DNA from: Ophiura sarsii
Taxonomy: Eukaryota > Echinodermata > Ophiuroidea > Amphilepidida > Ophiuridae
Assembly: GCA_035610835.1 (NCBI GenBank)
Contig: CM069449.1
Span: forward strand, 58,952,183-59,016,182
Direction of reading: 5' to 3'
Length of the DNA stretch: 64,000 nt
Shown here: positions 11,401 through 26,400 of the stretch, piece by piece
Numbering within the stretch: the first letter of the stretch is position 1
Layout: each line of letters opens with the position of its first letter
Made by a program: the position numbers and the translations under genes
The notes under the pieces: generated by a model
The model's input: only the letters and a program-made list of their open reading frames with translations
Databases searched by the model: none
What the model was told of the DNA's origin: nothing

Positions 11401-14400
11401 GACAATAACTGCAGTAGTGTTGCGCTGCTTGCTCTGCTTTTATTACCCTTTTGCGGACGTGGCAGAAAAAGTATACACGTCGAAGAGGGCGAACGCAACC
11501 AAGCTTACACAACATGGAGCAAATGTGCGTGCTAACAATGGCACCACCGAGAGAAGAGACGAACCTCCCAAAGATTCCCATCGCTTGACACATCACAGGC
11601 AGTTTTGAATACCACAAAACGGCTCTTTTCAGAGCCACCTTATTTTCGAGAAAGAGAAAATAACCATACAAGCCAACTTCACCGATATTGTGTTGGGCGA
11701 TACTGGCACATTTTTAATGTTCTAGTATTGGGCGATACTGGTACATTTTTCATGTTCCAGTATTGGGCGATACTGGAACATTTTTCATGTACCAGTATCG
11801 ACCGATACTGGTACACATTCTACCAGTATCGACCGATACTGGAACAAAATAATGTACCAGTATCGATCGATACTGGTACATTATTTTGTTCCAGTATCGG
11901 GCAATACTGGAACATTTTGAACGTGCCAGTATCGAGCGATACTGGAACAAAATAATGTACCAGTATCGAACGATACTGGGTGTTCTAGTATTGGTCGATA
12001 CTAGTACAGTCTAGTATCTGGGAGCTAAAGTACACTTTTTCCTACACATCTTCCCGCTTTATGTTCTACTATATACAGGGTGAGGCGGAAAGAGCAGGCA
12101 CTTTCTTTGCAAAGATGTCACAAAATGTTCAGGTATGCATCAGGGTTTTAAGCTTTTTCCTGAAGGGGTAAAACATATTTGTTTTAACCCTTAAATGATT
12201 TTAAACATGTATCTGAAGGGGCGAAATATTTTCTGAAGGGGTACTTTTTATTATGGATTTTCCCTTGTATACCTGGTAATAATCCACCAGTCTTTGAACT
12301 GGAGGTCTGACAACCATTTTGTTTGCATTTCGATGTAAGCTTATAATGGATGCGTGCACGTTTACAAGATCTACTTTCTGCCCCACCATCCAGTAGTACT
12401 ATTGGCATCAGGTTGAGTATCAGCCTCAGGTATAGGTATTTCCAACTCCTTATCTGCTGACAGTGCATCAGATGATTCCCTATCCTGGCCGCTGTTAATT
12501 TCTCTTTGATTTTTCTTTTTGAAATAATAGTGACATTTTGATTTCAATTTTGTGACACTGACCGCCAACCGGGCACTGCCACTGACAGTTCCTCGTGTGT
12601 GAAAATCGCCCGAAGTTATGCACATGTACGATTGTACAGCGACAATACTTATCAACGGTAAACGATGTACGGCTAATATGAAACATGCACACTATCGCAT
12701 GGTCATTTAGCGCTGACTTCATCGAAACAGCAGTACGAACAATATTGATTTTATGAACTGTGCTTTTAACTACGAGAGGGAATGCAAGGTTAAAGGTCTT
12801 GTACATGCAAAGTGTAGGGTCAAATGTTGCCTCATTCGCATCCTCTACCTAGCGAGGCAAAGTTACAAATACGAATTCCAATCATTGTTAAAATATAAGC
12901 CATGACAGTCAATGGTTTGGAAAAGAGACTGTTTAAAAATAATATTGGGTGAATGGTGATTTCGTTGGTTTCAAGCGAAATTCTGTATAATAATGTAGTG
13001 AAATTGCAGTACATTGGAGCTGAAGAACTACAGAGACTACTAGAGTGTGTCAACGGTTAAAAAAAATCGGTAATCTGAGCATGTACATTTACAATTTTTT
13101 GTACGCGCTGCCGTAGGGGGCAGAGCTTTGAGGGAGTATGATGGGTGACTGAACGTGGAAATATGCGCACTTTTACGCGTAAAGAAATCCCTGGTATGCA
13201 TATCCAAAAACGTGTTGGATGTAGAATTCGACATGCATGACAATGTAGTCAGTACTGCATGTATTGTTTGTTTGTTATGTAAACAACTGGCTTGGTTTTC
13301 ATTACATATGAGGGGTAAATCTAAAGCCAATATTAATCATGCGGCCCTGGGTTTTGGCTAGGAATGGGAGACAGCGGCATGGTAAATGTAGAACAGGAAA
13401 AAAAGAAAGAAAAAAAAAGCCTCCCTCCCGCCTCACTTTTCAAAGACCCATGCTACGAGAATCGAACTCTTTTTTTTTAAGTGGCCTTATGGCTTTAAAT
13501 TAATCAATTGATCAATCACAAAGTCAAATTAACAGATTATAATTATCAGAATGTTTTGAAATGTAAGTTAATATTAATATTGATAAGAGTATATTTGGCT
13601 ATTTGCCATAAAGAGAGGATGTATCTGGAGATGTGCCATTAAAATAAAATATATTTGGCCATAAGCCATTAAATATGAATGATTGCATGAGCAGGTTGGA
13701 TTTCCCCAGAATTGTGTAACAAACATATCATATTATTAGTAAATACAGAATGAAAACTGAAACTAAGTTTTTACTTCTTTATACGTGATACACATAATTT
13801 TATGTTATGTTGTTTACTTTTATAAAAGGGGTGGGGAGCTTAATTTATGACTTGATTTTCTGTTTTATTTGATGCGCTTCTGTGATTAGCAATAAAGGTG
13901 TAATTTCTGAACCAGGGGTAAATGTGACGCAGCACATCAAAAGGGGGGGGGGGGGGGGGGGGACTTTGCAGCTTGTGTTTTTCCAAGACATGAAAACAGA
14001 AAAGAACTAAGTGTCATTTTCACTCATAAAATCTGAATACCTTTAAATAAATTTTGATAAATGTTGTGTCATAAAAGCTTAAAAAATGTTCTAAGAGCAC
14101 ACATAATAAACTCAAAATTGCCTTAACCTGCAAAGTCCCCCTTGTTGATGTGTTGTATCACAAATTAGATAGGGGTACAATTATTTTTTGAAATTAAGCT
14201 AGTACTATAATGGACTTACCATTGTTTCTGTGGGCTGCTTCCTTCGTATTCTTTGTCCATGTAGCCTCTCTCTACCATCCAATCATCTGACAGAAATTTA
14301 GTCCTGGGTAAAATATACAAGGAGGCAAAAGTTTTAACAAACTGTGTGGAAACAACTACCAATCCGTTTTTGCTTATTTTATGGTTTTATGTATTTGAAA

Positions 14401-17400
14401 CAGAAACCTGGAGCTTTGTAGTCTACCAGGGATTTTCCATCTCCTGGCACAAACAAAGTAGAGTTTTCATAAACTGGGTGCTCACATCTACCGATCAGTT
14501 CTTGCTTCTTTATTAAAACAAGCAGACAAAATATCACGTATGCCACACCACCAACCAACCAACCCTATTCCAAGAAGTCCCTACAAAGCCTCATGTATCG
14601 CACAAGCTTGGGATATTCCCTAGCGCCAACTGCGCATGAGCAGGGAGCTTGGCCCACATGTATTCCAAATACCAAACACAGACCAGATCTAGGGATGTGG
14701 ATATAAGTTTCCATTATTATTATTATTATTATATAAAATGCAGTAATTTCATTGGCCTATCCCTGCCTATGGAGCTCTGTTTGGTAGTCTTCCAGGTGAA
14801 CTATGCATTAGTGTATGAGCATACTTATGAATACATGTACAGCTTATGGCAGTTTAAAAAAATGTTTGTTTCCAATTTGTGTTATAATCAAATATATTAA
14901 AATTTAATTATGAATTATGTATTTTTTGTCAAAACAAATAATTGTTGATAATATCAAAACATTCCCTCGCGTTTTATGCGACTTCAAAATGTACATGCTC
15001 AGCGTCGTGCGCCTGTTGTTTTGGTATACAGTGCAGCACCTCAAGACCGCGTCCAACATTTTGATGAACGCGAGCACTCAGATCAACAACCATTTGTTTC
15101 AAGTTTAGTAGTATAGATGAGGTGAATCGTTGTCAGTGCCTGGCACAGGTTATTGTTCCAAAACTAAAGGAGAAAAAAAGGGTTAGGCAGTTATTGTAGC
15201 AGGGTGATGATACGTCAAAGAAAAAAAGTAACACATTTAACATTTTCTTTGAAATGGATATTCAAACCGATATTTTATGTTTTATGTGACACTTACATGT
15301 AATTCCTAACAGAGTCTGCAAGTATGACCACACATCGTTGACCCTCCTTGAGTGACTGGGCAGCATGTACAGCTGCATACATGGCTGACCCACAGCTACC
15401 ACCTGTCATCATACCAAAGAAAAATATTTATAAGGCGACCAAAAAAAGGGTTTATCCTTCATGTAATTCTGCACGGAATTAGCCTAGCACAAAATATGTG
15501 TTAAACTGTGTTAAACTGTGTTAAAGGATTAGACAGCTTTATTCAGTAATAGAGGCTCAACACCAGTCGAACTCATGAATAACACTTAAGGATACACCAA
15601 AAAAGCAACCCTGTTCTACAGGACTTTCCCCCTTGAAAATGACCCTAAAAATCAAACAAATCTGTAAAAATCTTACCATATTTTGACAAGTCAACAAAAT
15701 TATTTGGGTCGGCATTCATTTGCATGTGAAAATCTTTTCCACTGATTACTAAAACAAATGGTTTGGTCAGGCCTGTAGAACAGGGTTTCTTTTTTTTGTC
15801 GCCTTAGTATATTTGTTGTTGTACTACACTTTCATTTAGGGATGAAATGGTGCCTGAAGATACCAAAATCTTCCAAGAGAAAATACCCATGTAGCAATTC
15901 CATTTGACTCAATTTGCAACTGAATTTTGACAATGTGTTATTGTTGATAATGTGTTTTGTTCACAATGTGTATTGTTGACAATGTATTTTGTTCACAATG
16001 TGTACTGTTCACAATGTGTATTGTTTGTTCACAATGTGTATTGTTTGTTCACAATGTGTATTGTTTGTTCACAATGTGTATTGTTCACAATGTGTATTGT
16101 TCACAATGTGTATTGTTCACAATCTTAGTATTCACAAATGGGATTTGTGACATTCTGTCAGATTATTGGGGAAAAGGACCCATGTTTATACCAAATTACA
16201 AAACGGGATGATAATACTAACTATTTTAGTTGATTTTGCGCCAATTTTAGCTGATTTTTCCCAAGGCAATTATGTACTTTTGAATGGAGTGAAAACAGCC
16301 ATATATTGAGGGCATCAAAGCAATTAGGTGTGGCACGGAAGCAATTAGCTTCGATGGCAATTAGTTTCTATGTCTTAGATTAATTTGAGCCCTGATACAT
16401 ACCCAAGAAAACAAATATCCATTCTTACCGCACAGAAATCCTTCCTCCCTGATCATCCGCCTGGACATCATAAATGATTCTTTATCTGAACTTTTATACC
16501 ATTGATCCACTACGGACCTATCCAGCACAGTGGGGACGAAATCATATCCGATTCCTTCCACGTCGTAACCTGTTACATCAGAATTGTTAAGTTCTTCTGG
16601 CTGCGCAAGGATGGATCCCATGGGATCTACGCCAATAACCTGAGCAAGGGAATAATAATAACAGTAAAGGTATATGTTAAAGGGTAACATAAAGGATCAC
16701 TTTTTGGGGGCTATGATTTTTGTTTCACATCAAGATATTTTGGTATCGGAAGAATCCCCATATTTTTCTCATTATGTCTGTAAAATATTAGGGGCCAGAA
16801 ATGTTCCATTTGGAAATTATAGGCTAACATGTGGTGAATTACTGCCAAAGGTGGTTAACCACCAACCGGTCTGTGTACTACTCAATGGACACATGTCTTT
16901 TGACCTTGCGCTTCTAAAAATAGAACCATTGGAGTTATGCAACTCGAACTTTGGAATACGACTTTTTTGAGGATGACCTTTCATGTCGAATAGAAAACTT
17001 CAAGTTGAAAATCGGAACATCTACCTTTAAGGATAAGAAGAAAAATAAGAAAAAAATATTGTAATTCCCTAAATCATTCTAAGTCAGAGTCATTCACATT
17101 TTTCGTTGTAAGTACGAGATGGGCAATAATCACCCTTTCCTCTTTTCCCTCTCCTACTCCCCCACCCCCCCCCCCCCCCCCCCCCCCCACGGGACCAGGC
17201 TACATCACTGTCAAGACCCGAGTGTAATTTCTTTTTAACCCCTTGTTTAAGCAAACAAAATCTTATTTTATTTAGGCTTTTAGGCTTTATCTAACACAAT
17301 AAGGCCAAAAAAATAAAAGTAATGTTGTCCTCCACAGCTTTCAGAGAGGAGGGGCGGGCGGGCGGATTTTTTAATATTTTTAAAAATTTTATTTTACCAG

Positions 17401-20400
17401 CGGAAGCTCAAAGTTCAGCCAACAAGAAGTTGAAATCACTCGAAGAGTCGCACATATATGTTATAAACACTTCATTTAATATTCAATGCCATTTAAACTG
17501 TTAAAAAAAAAAAATCTGAAAAAAATAAAATCTAAAAAAATAAATTAAAAAAATAAATTAAAAAAATTGGAGCGGCCCTAAATTTGACGAGCGGGCAGTT
17601 GAGGACAACATTGCAATATTTTTGTTGGGGCCTAATTTCATTGATAATTAAAACACGGGGATAGGCCAATGAAATTACTGCATTTTATATCAACATCCCT
17701 GGATCTGGTCTGTGTTTGGAATACATGTGGGCCAAGCTCCCTGCTCATGCGCAGTTGGCGCTAGGGAATATCCCAAGCTTGTGCAATACATAAGGCTTGC
17801 AGGGACTTCTTGGAATAGGATTGGTTGGTGGTATGGCATACGTGACATTTTGTCTGCTTGTTTTAATAAGCCCTTGAGTGACACCAAAACAACAACTGTG
17901 GAAATTACAACATCGCGGGATAAACCTGCTCATCTTCAATAGTGGAAATTACAACATCACGGGATAAACCTGTCATCTTGAATAACTTGTAAATAAAATA
18001 ATAAATAAATAAAATAAAATGGATTATTTCAATTTTTGCCACTGTTCTAGATTATGTTTTGACATGACAAGTAACAGTACCGGGAGAAAGGAAATCATCC
18101 GGTCATGATAAATTTCTTAATAAAATTAGGTAGGTTAAAGATGCATTCATCGTGTCTTAACAGTTTAAAGGCATATTATGTGATCTTTTACAGGGAACAT
18201 CCTCTATTCATGATTTGTTTTAGAAAGTAAAATTTCTTGCAGATTTACATTTCTGATCATAAATCATAAATATATTCTCAGATACAGAAGAATAATACGA
18301 TTCCTAATTACTTCAAAATCATGGTTTTAGAGTGAAAAATAAGCGCATAGACCTGACAGTTTATTTTCACTCTTTAAACCATGATTTCGAAGTAATTAGG
18401 AATCGTATCGCTCTGTAACTCAGAATATATTATGATTTATGATCAGAAATGTAAATCTGCAAGAAAATCTACTTTCTAAAACAAATCATGAATACAGGGC
18501 GCCCCCTGGAAAAGATCACATAATATGCCTTTAAGTCAATAAAGAGGCTTTGAACAATTATGTTGACATGTCGGTTAAATATGTATAAGTTGTTCCATGA
18601 GTGCCTGTGAGGGCATGAATGGAACATTTTACTTGTACGCCTACATGGTCAATAGTCCAACTGTGTCAAACTTGATTAATAATGAGGGCTCACCGAGTTG
18701 TTATGATTTCAATACCAACAGACTGGTATGCTCCATAAAAACAGGCTGGTATTAACCACACATCATAATAAATACACACTTAACTGGGAAAATGTCATAT
18801 TTAACCCTTTTTCAGTTGGTGCATAGTTGAACCCTGACAAGGAGTTATTTTTAACTACCTATTTTTAAGTGTGTAGCGGATAGTTGGCCAGACATATCTG
18901 TCATCACTGGTCTGGTCCTTGTCTGGTGGTTTATCTGGCTATGTTTTTTATTATTACCCTATCATTGAATTCCTCTGGTATAAATTGTATGAGGATTTTT
19001 TATTTTATCAGTAGGGTATTCAACATAGTGTCTGTTTGACAACAACACTGGTTCATGGATCATGTACATGGATCAAGTGAACATGGCCAATATTTCCACT
19101 GTAAACAAAGAGCTGAAATCATAGAGCTGAAATCATAACCTTGAGCGAACAAAGCGACATATCGTTAAGGCAAATAGATGTTGATGACAACCCTAGTAAT
19201 TGGCAACACTCCAATGATTCTTTCTCAATTCTTTTGTGCAAATCCCTTTTGATGTCTTTCAATAAAAGACAAATTCAAAACCTCATGAATATGTGCGATG
19301 CAATCAAATGCCGTCCTTAACTGGTTGTCTGGTACGCACAAATAGGCTCAGGTCACTTATGGAGAACCAAGTACCGCCGCGTAAACATTAATCACTTCAT
19401 GTTTTATGCATATCAAATTCGATAACCAAAACACGTTTGTGTAATGCCACGAATGCATGGCGTATTTGCACAACGAAGTAGATATGTGACATGCGAGTGG
19501 TTCGCTCGCACAATTTTTGAACAGACTGATTGATTTGTAATGGGTGAAGCATTGTTAAATTGCCGTATAGTGTAACTGTTTAAATGAATAATTAATAGAA
19601 CAGGTAACATATGTATCATTAAATGACGGTTTTGAATCAGGATAATGACTTTGATCCATTGTTTTGTCAATAACTGTGAAGAATCGAAACATTTCACTTT
19701 GGGACCTCTGAATTTCCCTCAGGGTGTACCTCAGGGCTATTGCCTTCTAAAATTCCTCGGTTCCATTTAGTGAAAATGTTATGATTCTTCACAGTTACCT
19801 CTAAACATCTGATACGCAGTCATTATCTTTGAAATGTCTACACCTAGTAATTCAAACCCAGAAGCATTTTCTTAAAATCAATACCGATAATACCCCAGTG
19901 GTGATTTTGAGAAAAGAAACTATATCAGAAGGAAAATTGGACCAAATAATACAGGGAAAACAGGTTTTTGCCAGCGCTGAGAATCAAATTTGGGTTGCTG
20001 GAATTTTGCTTGAGTTGATAACTGCTATACCACTGATGAGTCGTGCAAATCCATTACCCCCTGGTAATGGTAATACAATTAGTTTGATTAAGCAATCAGC
20101 AATGTAACATTTTAAAGAAAAACCTTGGCCTATATATCCATCAAAACAGTTACTTCCAAAGATATTCAAACATTTTTAATTCTTAAAAAGTATTCTTAAC
20201 TTATGTTTGATTTATTTTGTTCACACCCCTTGAAATTGGATAGATAGTAAGTAAGTAAAACCCCTTAAATTAGTGTCTAACCGATCAGCTCATGTCAACC
20301 GATCGCCGATCATTTCCTCTTTGATCGGCCGATCCGATCCGATCACCGATTAAATGCGCAAGTGAACTGCAATGCCTAAATAACAGTACATTTCCCTCGT

Positions 20401-23400
20401 GTGTGTTGCCGTACATAAGTGTAAATCTGAGACCATAATAACTATTATGGTCTCAGGTGTAAATATAGTAGCATTTGTGTACTTAGCAAAGCAGATTATA
20501 ACGAGTGAAAAACAAGTTCAAATTGTTTAAATAAAAAATATAATTATTTACTCTTTTTATTTATCGTGTTTACCTGGTCCATGTCTCGAAGGACACCTGT
20601 CAATCAAGTGTCAAGTCATTGTTTACATTTTACAAACGTTGCGATTGCGAGCGGCTTGCCCAGTACGACCGACCATGTGTGGTGTTGCAGCTTTGCACAC
20701 GGCACGCTGGGTATTCCCACAATTCTTTCTTTGTTGCAAAAATACATCATAATTCATAAACACAGATACCTGATAGTAAATTAATGTATTTGAGATTTTC
20801 AATATATTTAATTCTATCCATAAACCTGAAGTTTTAACTTAGTTTAGTGAATCTTTTAGTATAGAAGTGAAACGTAGCCTAGCCAATGACAAGCCTTGTT
20901 TGATAACGCCTTTGGCGGGCCATGACATGGGTATTTCGCGTAATAAAAACGAAAACAAAACATTGAACGTACATTATCTGAATCCCGCCGATCGAACTAA
21001 TCTGAAAACAGGCGAGTTTGAAAGGATTTGTACCCTTATAGGCTTCGCTAAATTCACATGGTTAAACTAATTAACTAGTATATGTTATGTGAAGAAGTAA
21101 GAAGGCGAGTTTGAGAGGAATTTTAGCGGAGAAAAGACGACATGATAAGATCGGTTAGACACTACCTTAAATCCCCCCCAAATGGGTGCAATTCTCACGA
21201 ATGATAGCCAGGTGTGTCTGTGGGGGGGGGGGGGGGGGGGGGTGGGGTGGGGTGTGGGGGTTGGACATGCCACTTACTTTGCATTTGGGGTTCCTTTCTT
21301 TCATTTTTCTTCCTAACCCGCAGATCGTTCCTCCTGTTCCAGCACCAGCGACCAACATGTCAATCTTACCTAGAAGAAACAAAGATCATAATCCATAGCT
21401 TAATTTTCATCCACAATAAGATTGTTATAATAAGTCTTAAGGTGCGTTCACACCACGCAATATTTGCCATGCGATGCGATAGCCTTAAATCCGCCGCAGG
21501 GTACGGCAATTCATCGCAGGTCAAGATGGTAGCTAGTGCCGTGTGGCAAAATAGGTGAACGTCAGCGTTAACATAATGGGTTCACACAGTTGAATACTCC
21601 ATTGCAATGATGCACCGCAACACACAATAAATAACGTCTAGTGTAAATGGAGGTATAATTCAAGTATAGCTTCTGCATGGTGGGAAAAGAGCACTCATTT
21701 AATTTGGTATTTTTATTTTTATTGTACATATGTAAACCTAGGTAAATAATATAAACCCAATTTACATAGGATCTGATTTTTTTTCTTCTTTATTTTATTT
21801 AAGACTAAGAGCCATACATGGATGAATACAATTTTTGTTGATAAAGAAGGCGAATTTGTATACTATTATGGTGGGTGAAAATGGCAAATTTGTAATGACT
21901 ACTGATTACTGGGTGAAAAAGCAAATTTGTAAATCAGTAGTTATTTGGATATTCATGATTTGATGATTGTTAACGTAATAACCTCCACCAAGGGAGCTGT
22001 TTTTGTTTTTGTTTGGAGAGGGGAGGAGTTGCAAAAAAACTCAACTTCATGATCACTTACCGTCACACTGTTCTAAAATCTCTTCTGCCGTCGAGTCATA
22101 ATGCGCCAGCGGATTCCCAGAATTCCTATACTGATCCAAGATGACGGAATTGGGAATTTCTTGGTTCAGTCTTTGCGCCACCGATATGTGAGACTCGGGA
22201 CTGTCAAATCGGGCTTCCGTCGGCGTCCTGACGATTTCTGCTCCCAGCGCGCGGAGCACATCCACTTTCTCGTTGCTCATCTTCTCTGGCATGACGATGA
22301 TACAACGGTAACCCTTCACGGCGGACGCTAGAGCGAGTCCAATTCCTGGTAGGAGAATAATCAATTTTAAGTATAAATTATGCTTAGTATTCAAACTGTT
22401 TAAAACCTGTCAATTTTACATGGTAACCCTGTACTCTTCCTCACCAACTACACTACTATATACTAGGAGCGATTGTGGCGTGATCAGGCAGGCCATTATA
22501 TGAGACCCAGCTAACTCAATTAGGGACGCACCATTTCATTTTCAGGGGGGGTAGGAAGTTGGGTTCGGGGAGAATTTTTGTTTTTTTGGCTGCCGCAAGG
22601 GGTGAATTTTTTTTTTTGCGCCGCCTGAGACGGCGATTTTTTTAATTTTATGTATCCATTCATATTGAGTTGGGTGGGGGTAGAATTTTTTTTTTTTTTT
22701 TTTTACTCATCAGGGGGTGATTTTTTGTTTGTTTTGCCTGCATAGAGGGGGAATTTTTTTTCTTCCGAAAACTTCCTACCCCCTGAAAATCTAATGGTGC
22801 GTCCCTTAGATAGGAGCTGCACAACCATGCACACAACCCAGGTTTGGTTCCCGGTGCAAGTCTTGTCTATAGGGAAATGGGACACCATTGAACCTTGTTT
22901 GTTTGCATAGGAAAAAACATATTTAAGCCCTCTCAAGTTCAATTCAAGTGTCCTCTTTTACACTAACATATTTCATAACTTACTCAAGAAATTAGGCATG
23001 GGTATCACCAGTATTTCTTTGACGCCATATCGCTAGAGAAAATTATCATGAAATATGATAACGAAGATAAAATAGGCAATCTCAAAACCCATTAATTTCA
23101 CCAATTTTCTCCATCAAAATCAATTAATTTTTAGCTGTTTGTTACAAGGGTATATGTAAAATTGGGAATGTCCACAACAAATCGAGTACTAACCTATTTT
23201 TTTCCAACAAGATTCTAAATTTTGTTCACGATTTTAAATTCAAAATCCAAACACACAAAAAAAGCGTTCAAATTATGTTTCACATACAATATGTCTTAAT
23301 GTTTGCTAAAAAGCCCTGGTCAAATTGATTTGTAACAGCTAAAATACAATGTTTTGATAAAAATATCCATAAATGTGACATTACCAGTGTTGCCTGATGT

Positions 23401-26400
23401 GGGCTCAATCAGTGTGTATCCTGGTTTCAGTCTCCCATCTCTCTCTGCCTCTTCTATCATCCTCAGACCAATACGATCCTTCACACTGCCACCGGCATTG
23501 AAAAACTCTAACTTGGCCACTGTTGAAAAACAAAAAGCAAGAAACAATTATGAATTATGAAATGAGATTATAAAACATTCAGTATGCTTATTGTATGTGT
23601 TTCAATGGGGAATACAAAATCTGATTAACCCTGAAGGGAGGCAAAAAACCCCAAAAAACCTGTTCTACGGGCAAACGGAACTCTCACACTCAGGTAGGCT
23701 ATGTCATTGGCTGTTTGTTTGTTGTTATTTTTTTCACTTTCAATTATTGGGTGAAATGTTGGTGAATTTCAAAACATTTTTGAAAGTTTCAAAAATGTAA
23801 AATAAAAAATAAATAACAGATTTCAACAACAAAAACCAAGAGAAAAAAAAGAGAGCCTGCAGAACTGTGTATTGTTATCTTCTGAGGGGTGTAATTTAGT
23901 TCAAAGCTGCTGCAAATAGAATCCTTTAAAGTTCAGCCAAAATGATGATTCAAGTTTGTTTTATTCGATGGAGGATATTGTAAAAAACAAAATACAAAAA
24001 GAATTACCCTTTAATATAGCACCAGAAACAAAATATTGAGTCTCTAAGCATGCATAATTTGTATCATATTGATGATGGCAGGTTACTACCCTGTATACAT
24101 CATAGATGTTACCCAGGCTCGCACTCAGAACCTCAATAGGTCGGTAGGGTAAGCATCCACTCATGACTTTTGTTTGTGCCAACCTATCGACCGAGACCTG
24201 CATCAATACCGAGTTGGGAGTAACCCACACTAAAAGAGAAACACTGGCAATTATGATTGATTTTATGTTTATCTTTTTCCCTGGACAATATTTAAGGAAA
24301 TCCTTTTTGCATTACATTCTTCTAAACATAGCTCATCGAATAAAATATACATGAAACACCATTTTGGTTCACCTTTAAAGAATGACTGCTAGGCTCTCAA
24401 GAGGCTGGTGGCCTACGTGTTGAGTTTCAGTTTTAGAGGGGGAATTTTAATTCAGGTTTTAGTTTCAGAACACTTATATAAACAAACATAGGTAAAAGTC
24501 ATACAGGAAGAGAAAACATGTGACTAGATTCCAAGAAAAACATACACCGCTGTGTGTCTAGCTGATCATGAATGTTCAAACAAACTATGACCAGGAGAAA
24601 TAAATAAACATTCTGTAAGTATGTCAAGTCCAAACCATTTTGGGTCAGTATTCATTTGTACATGAAAAAAAACCTTCTAAAAAAATGGGTCAGTAGGGCT
24701 GTAGAATAGGGTTTTTTTCCTGGTCGCTAAGAGGATTTATTTACAAGATTTTATTTTTGTACATTTTGTTAAATTATCATTAGGGAGTGTTCAAAATACT
24801 TTGGTGGGGGGGGTTGGAAATTTTTGAGCCTCGGACATATTTTTGTTCTTGATCCCCCCAAACACCGTTAATTTTGTTCTTGATCCCCTTCTTTTATGAT
24901 GATTTTTCTTCTTGATCATTCCTTCTTCACTGTCTAAGTTATCGAGCAATATTAGATTCGACCGCGCACGAAATTGTACAATGTGGGTTATTTTGTGCGC
25001 TGAGCGTGGAGTGGACAAATGTTAACCATTTTTGTGTGCGCGCGAAGCGTCAAAAAAACGTGGACTTTTTTATCCCCTCTATTAAGTACCAATTTCTTTG
25101 TGTAATCCCCCTTTTGAGGGACATTTTTTTCTTCTGATCCCCCATCCATTTTTCCAATCCCCCACCAAGGTATTTATGAACACTCCCTTAGTGTAATTCT
25201 GCATCGAATTAGCCCACCACAAAATTATCTGTGAAAGAATGAAAGGTATATGTTCCGATCACTTTAGATTTTTTTTCACATCAACATATTTTGATATAAA
25301 AAGAAAACCCATATTTTTCTCATTATTTCTGTAAAATCTTAGGCGCAAGATATGTTCCATTTAGACGTTATAGGCCAAAATGCAGTGAATTACCGCCAAA
25401 GGTGGTAACCACCAATTTGTGTTTTTACCACTCAATGGGCAAATATCATGTCACCTTGTGTTTCTAAAATAAGAACCATTGGAGTTATATGCAACTCAAA
25501 CTTTGGAATATGACTATTTGAAGGATGACCTTTCATGTAAAATAGAAAACATCAAGTTCAAAATCGGGCCAGAAATCGGAACAGCTACCTTTAAAGAATA
25601 ATAGCTTCCACATCGACTCATAGATGGCAACTTTGATCTTGGAAGGGGAGCTGCTAGACTCTGGGGAATTTCAGGTTTTAGTTTCAATTCAAAACACTTT
25701 CATAAACCAACGCAAACCACATAAGTGAGACTGTAATAGGATGCATAGGTATGTCATACAGAATGAGGAAACATGTGACTAGATTCAAGAAAAGAAACAT
25801 GTAAAAAAACCTACATGGAGTGCTGCTGTTAGGCTATTAAAAAACCCTTTTGTCTCAAAGCTCTTTTCAAGTTTTTCAAAACCTAATGCGGAATGCGTTT
25901 TTTTAATTATTATCATTTTATTTTAAAATATAAAATATTGAAATCCTTGTAAAAGTGAAATTTTGGGATTTTTAAAAAAATAAAAAGGAAAAAAAGGTTT
26001 TCAAGATTTTTGTTTTTCTAATGCGCATCAATAAACTAACGCACGCGGGAGCTTTGAGACAATTTTTTTTAAAAATTTAGCCTTATATTAAATTGTGTCG
26101 ATATATCACATTTTTTAACACAAGTCACCACTCATCATAAAAGGTGCGGTTCGAAACGTGTGAATTAAACCTTCGATCTGACCAGGTGACACAGTTATTG
26201 TACCACTGTGGAACACTATCTGTAAAACATTAATAAGGACTATGTTCAATCGTTCATGTTGTCTGCACACAAAAAAGTAGACTTGGGTGAGTGAAATTCA
26301 ATCAATTTTTCATTGAGTTGAGTGGGTTGGATAAGAAACATTTTCCACTAATTTATAAATACTAAAGAGTGCAATTCGTGCAGACCTAAATGAGCTTTAA

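Noticed and set aside
11315..11608. A histone gene upstream of the stem-loop at 11621
   Set aside because: The frame shows only scattered resemblance to the H3 C-terminus (for example a KR pair at matching spacing), not enough to call homology.
8769..12052. Palindromic repeat arrays as a CRISPR locus
   Set aside because: The spacers are too short (about 8-18 bp) and AT-rich, the units are internally palindromic and variable, and the DNA is clearly eukaryotic (intron of an animal CBS gene).
12184..13330. Series of minus-strand frames of 60-103 codons as a small-gene cluster
   Set aside because: They overlap in different frames, show no motif, and lie within CBS intron 8 on the same strand without phase-compatible splice sites.
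15957..16211. Cys/Val-rich 84-codon frame
   Set aside because: It is produced by the TTCACAATGTGTATTGT minisatellite.
21186..21558. Gly-rich open frames near CBS exon 5
   Set aside because: Glycines come from a poly-G tract, and the frames overlap the true CBS exon on the other strand.
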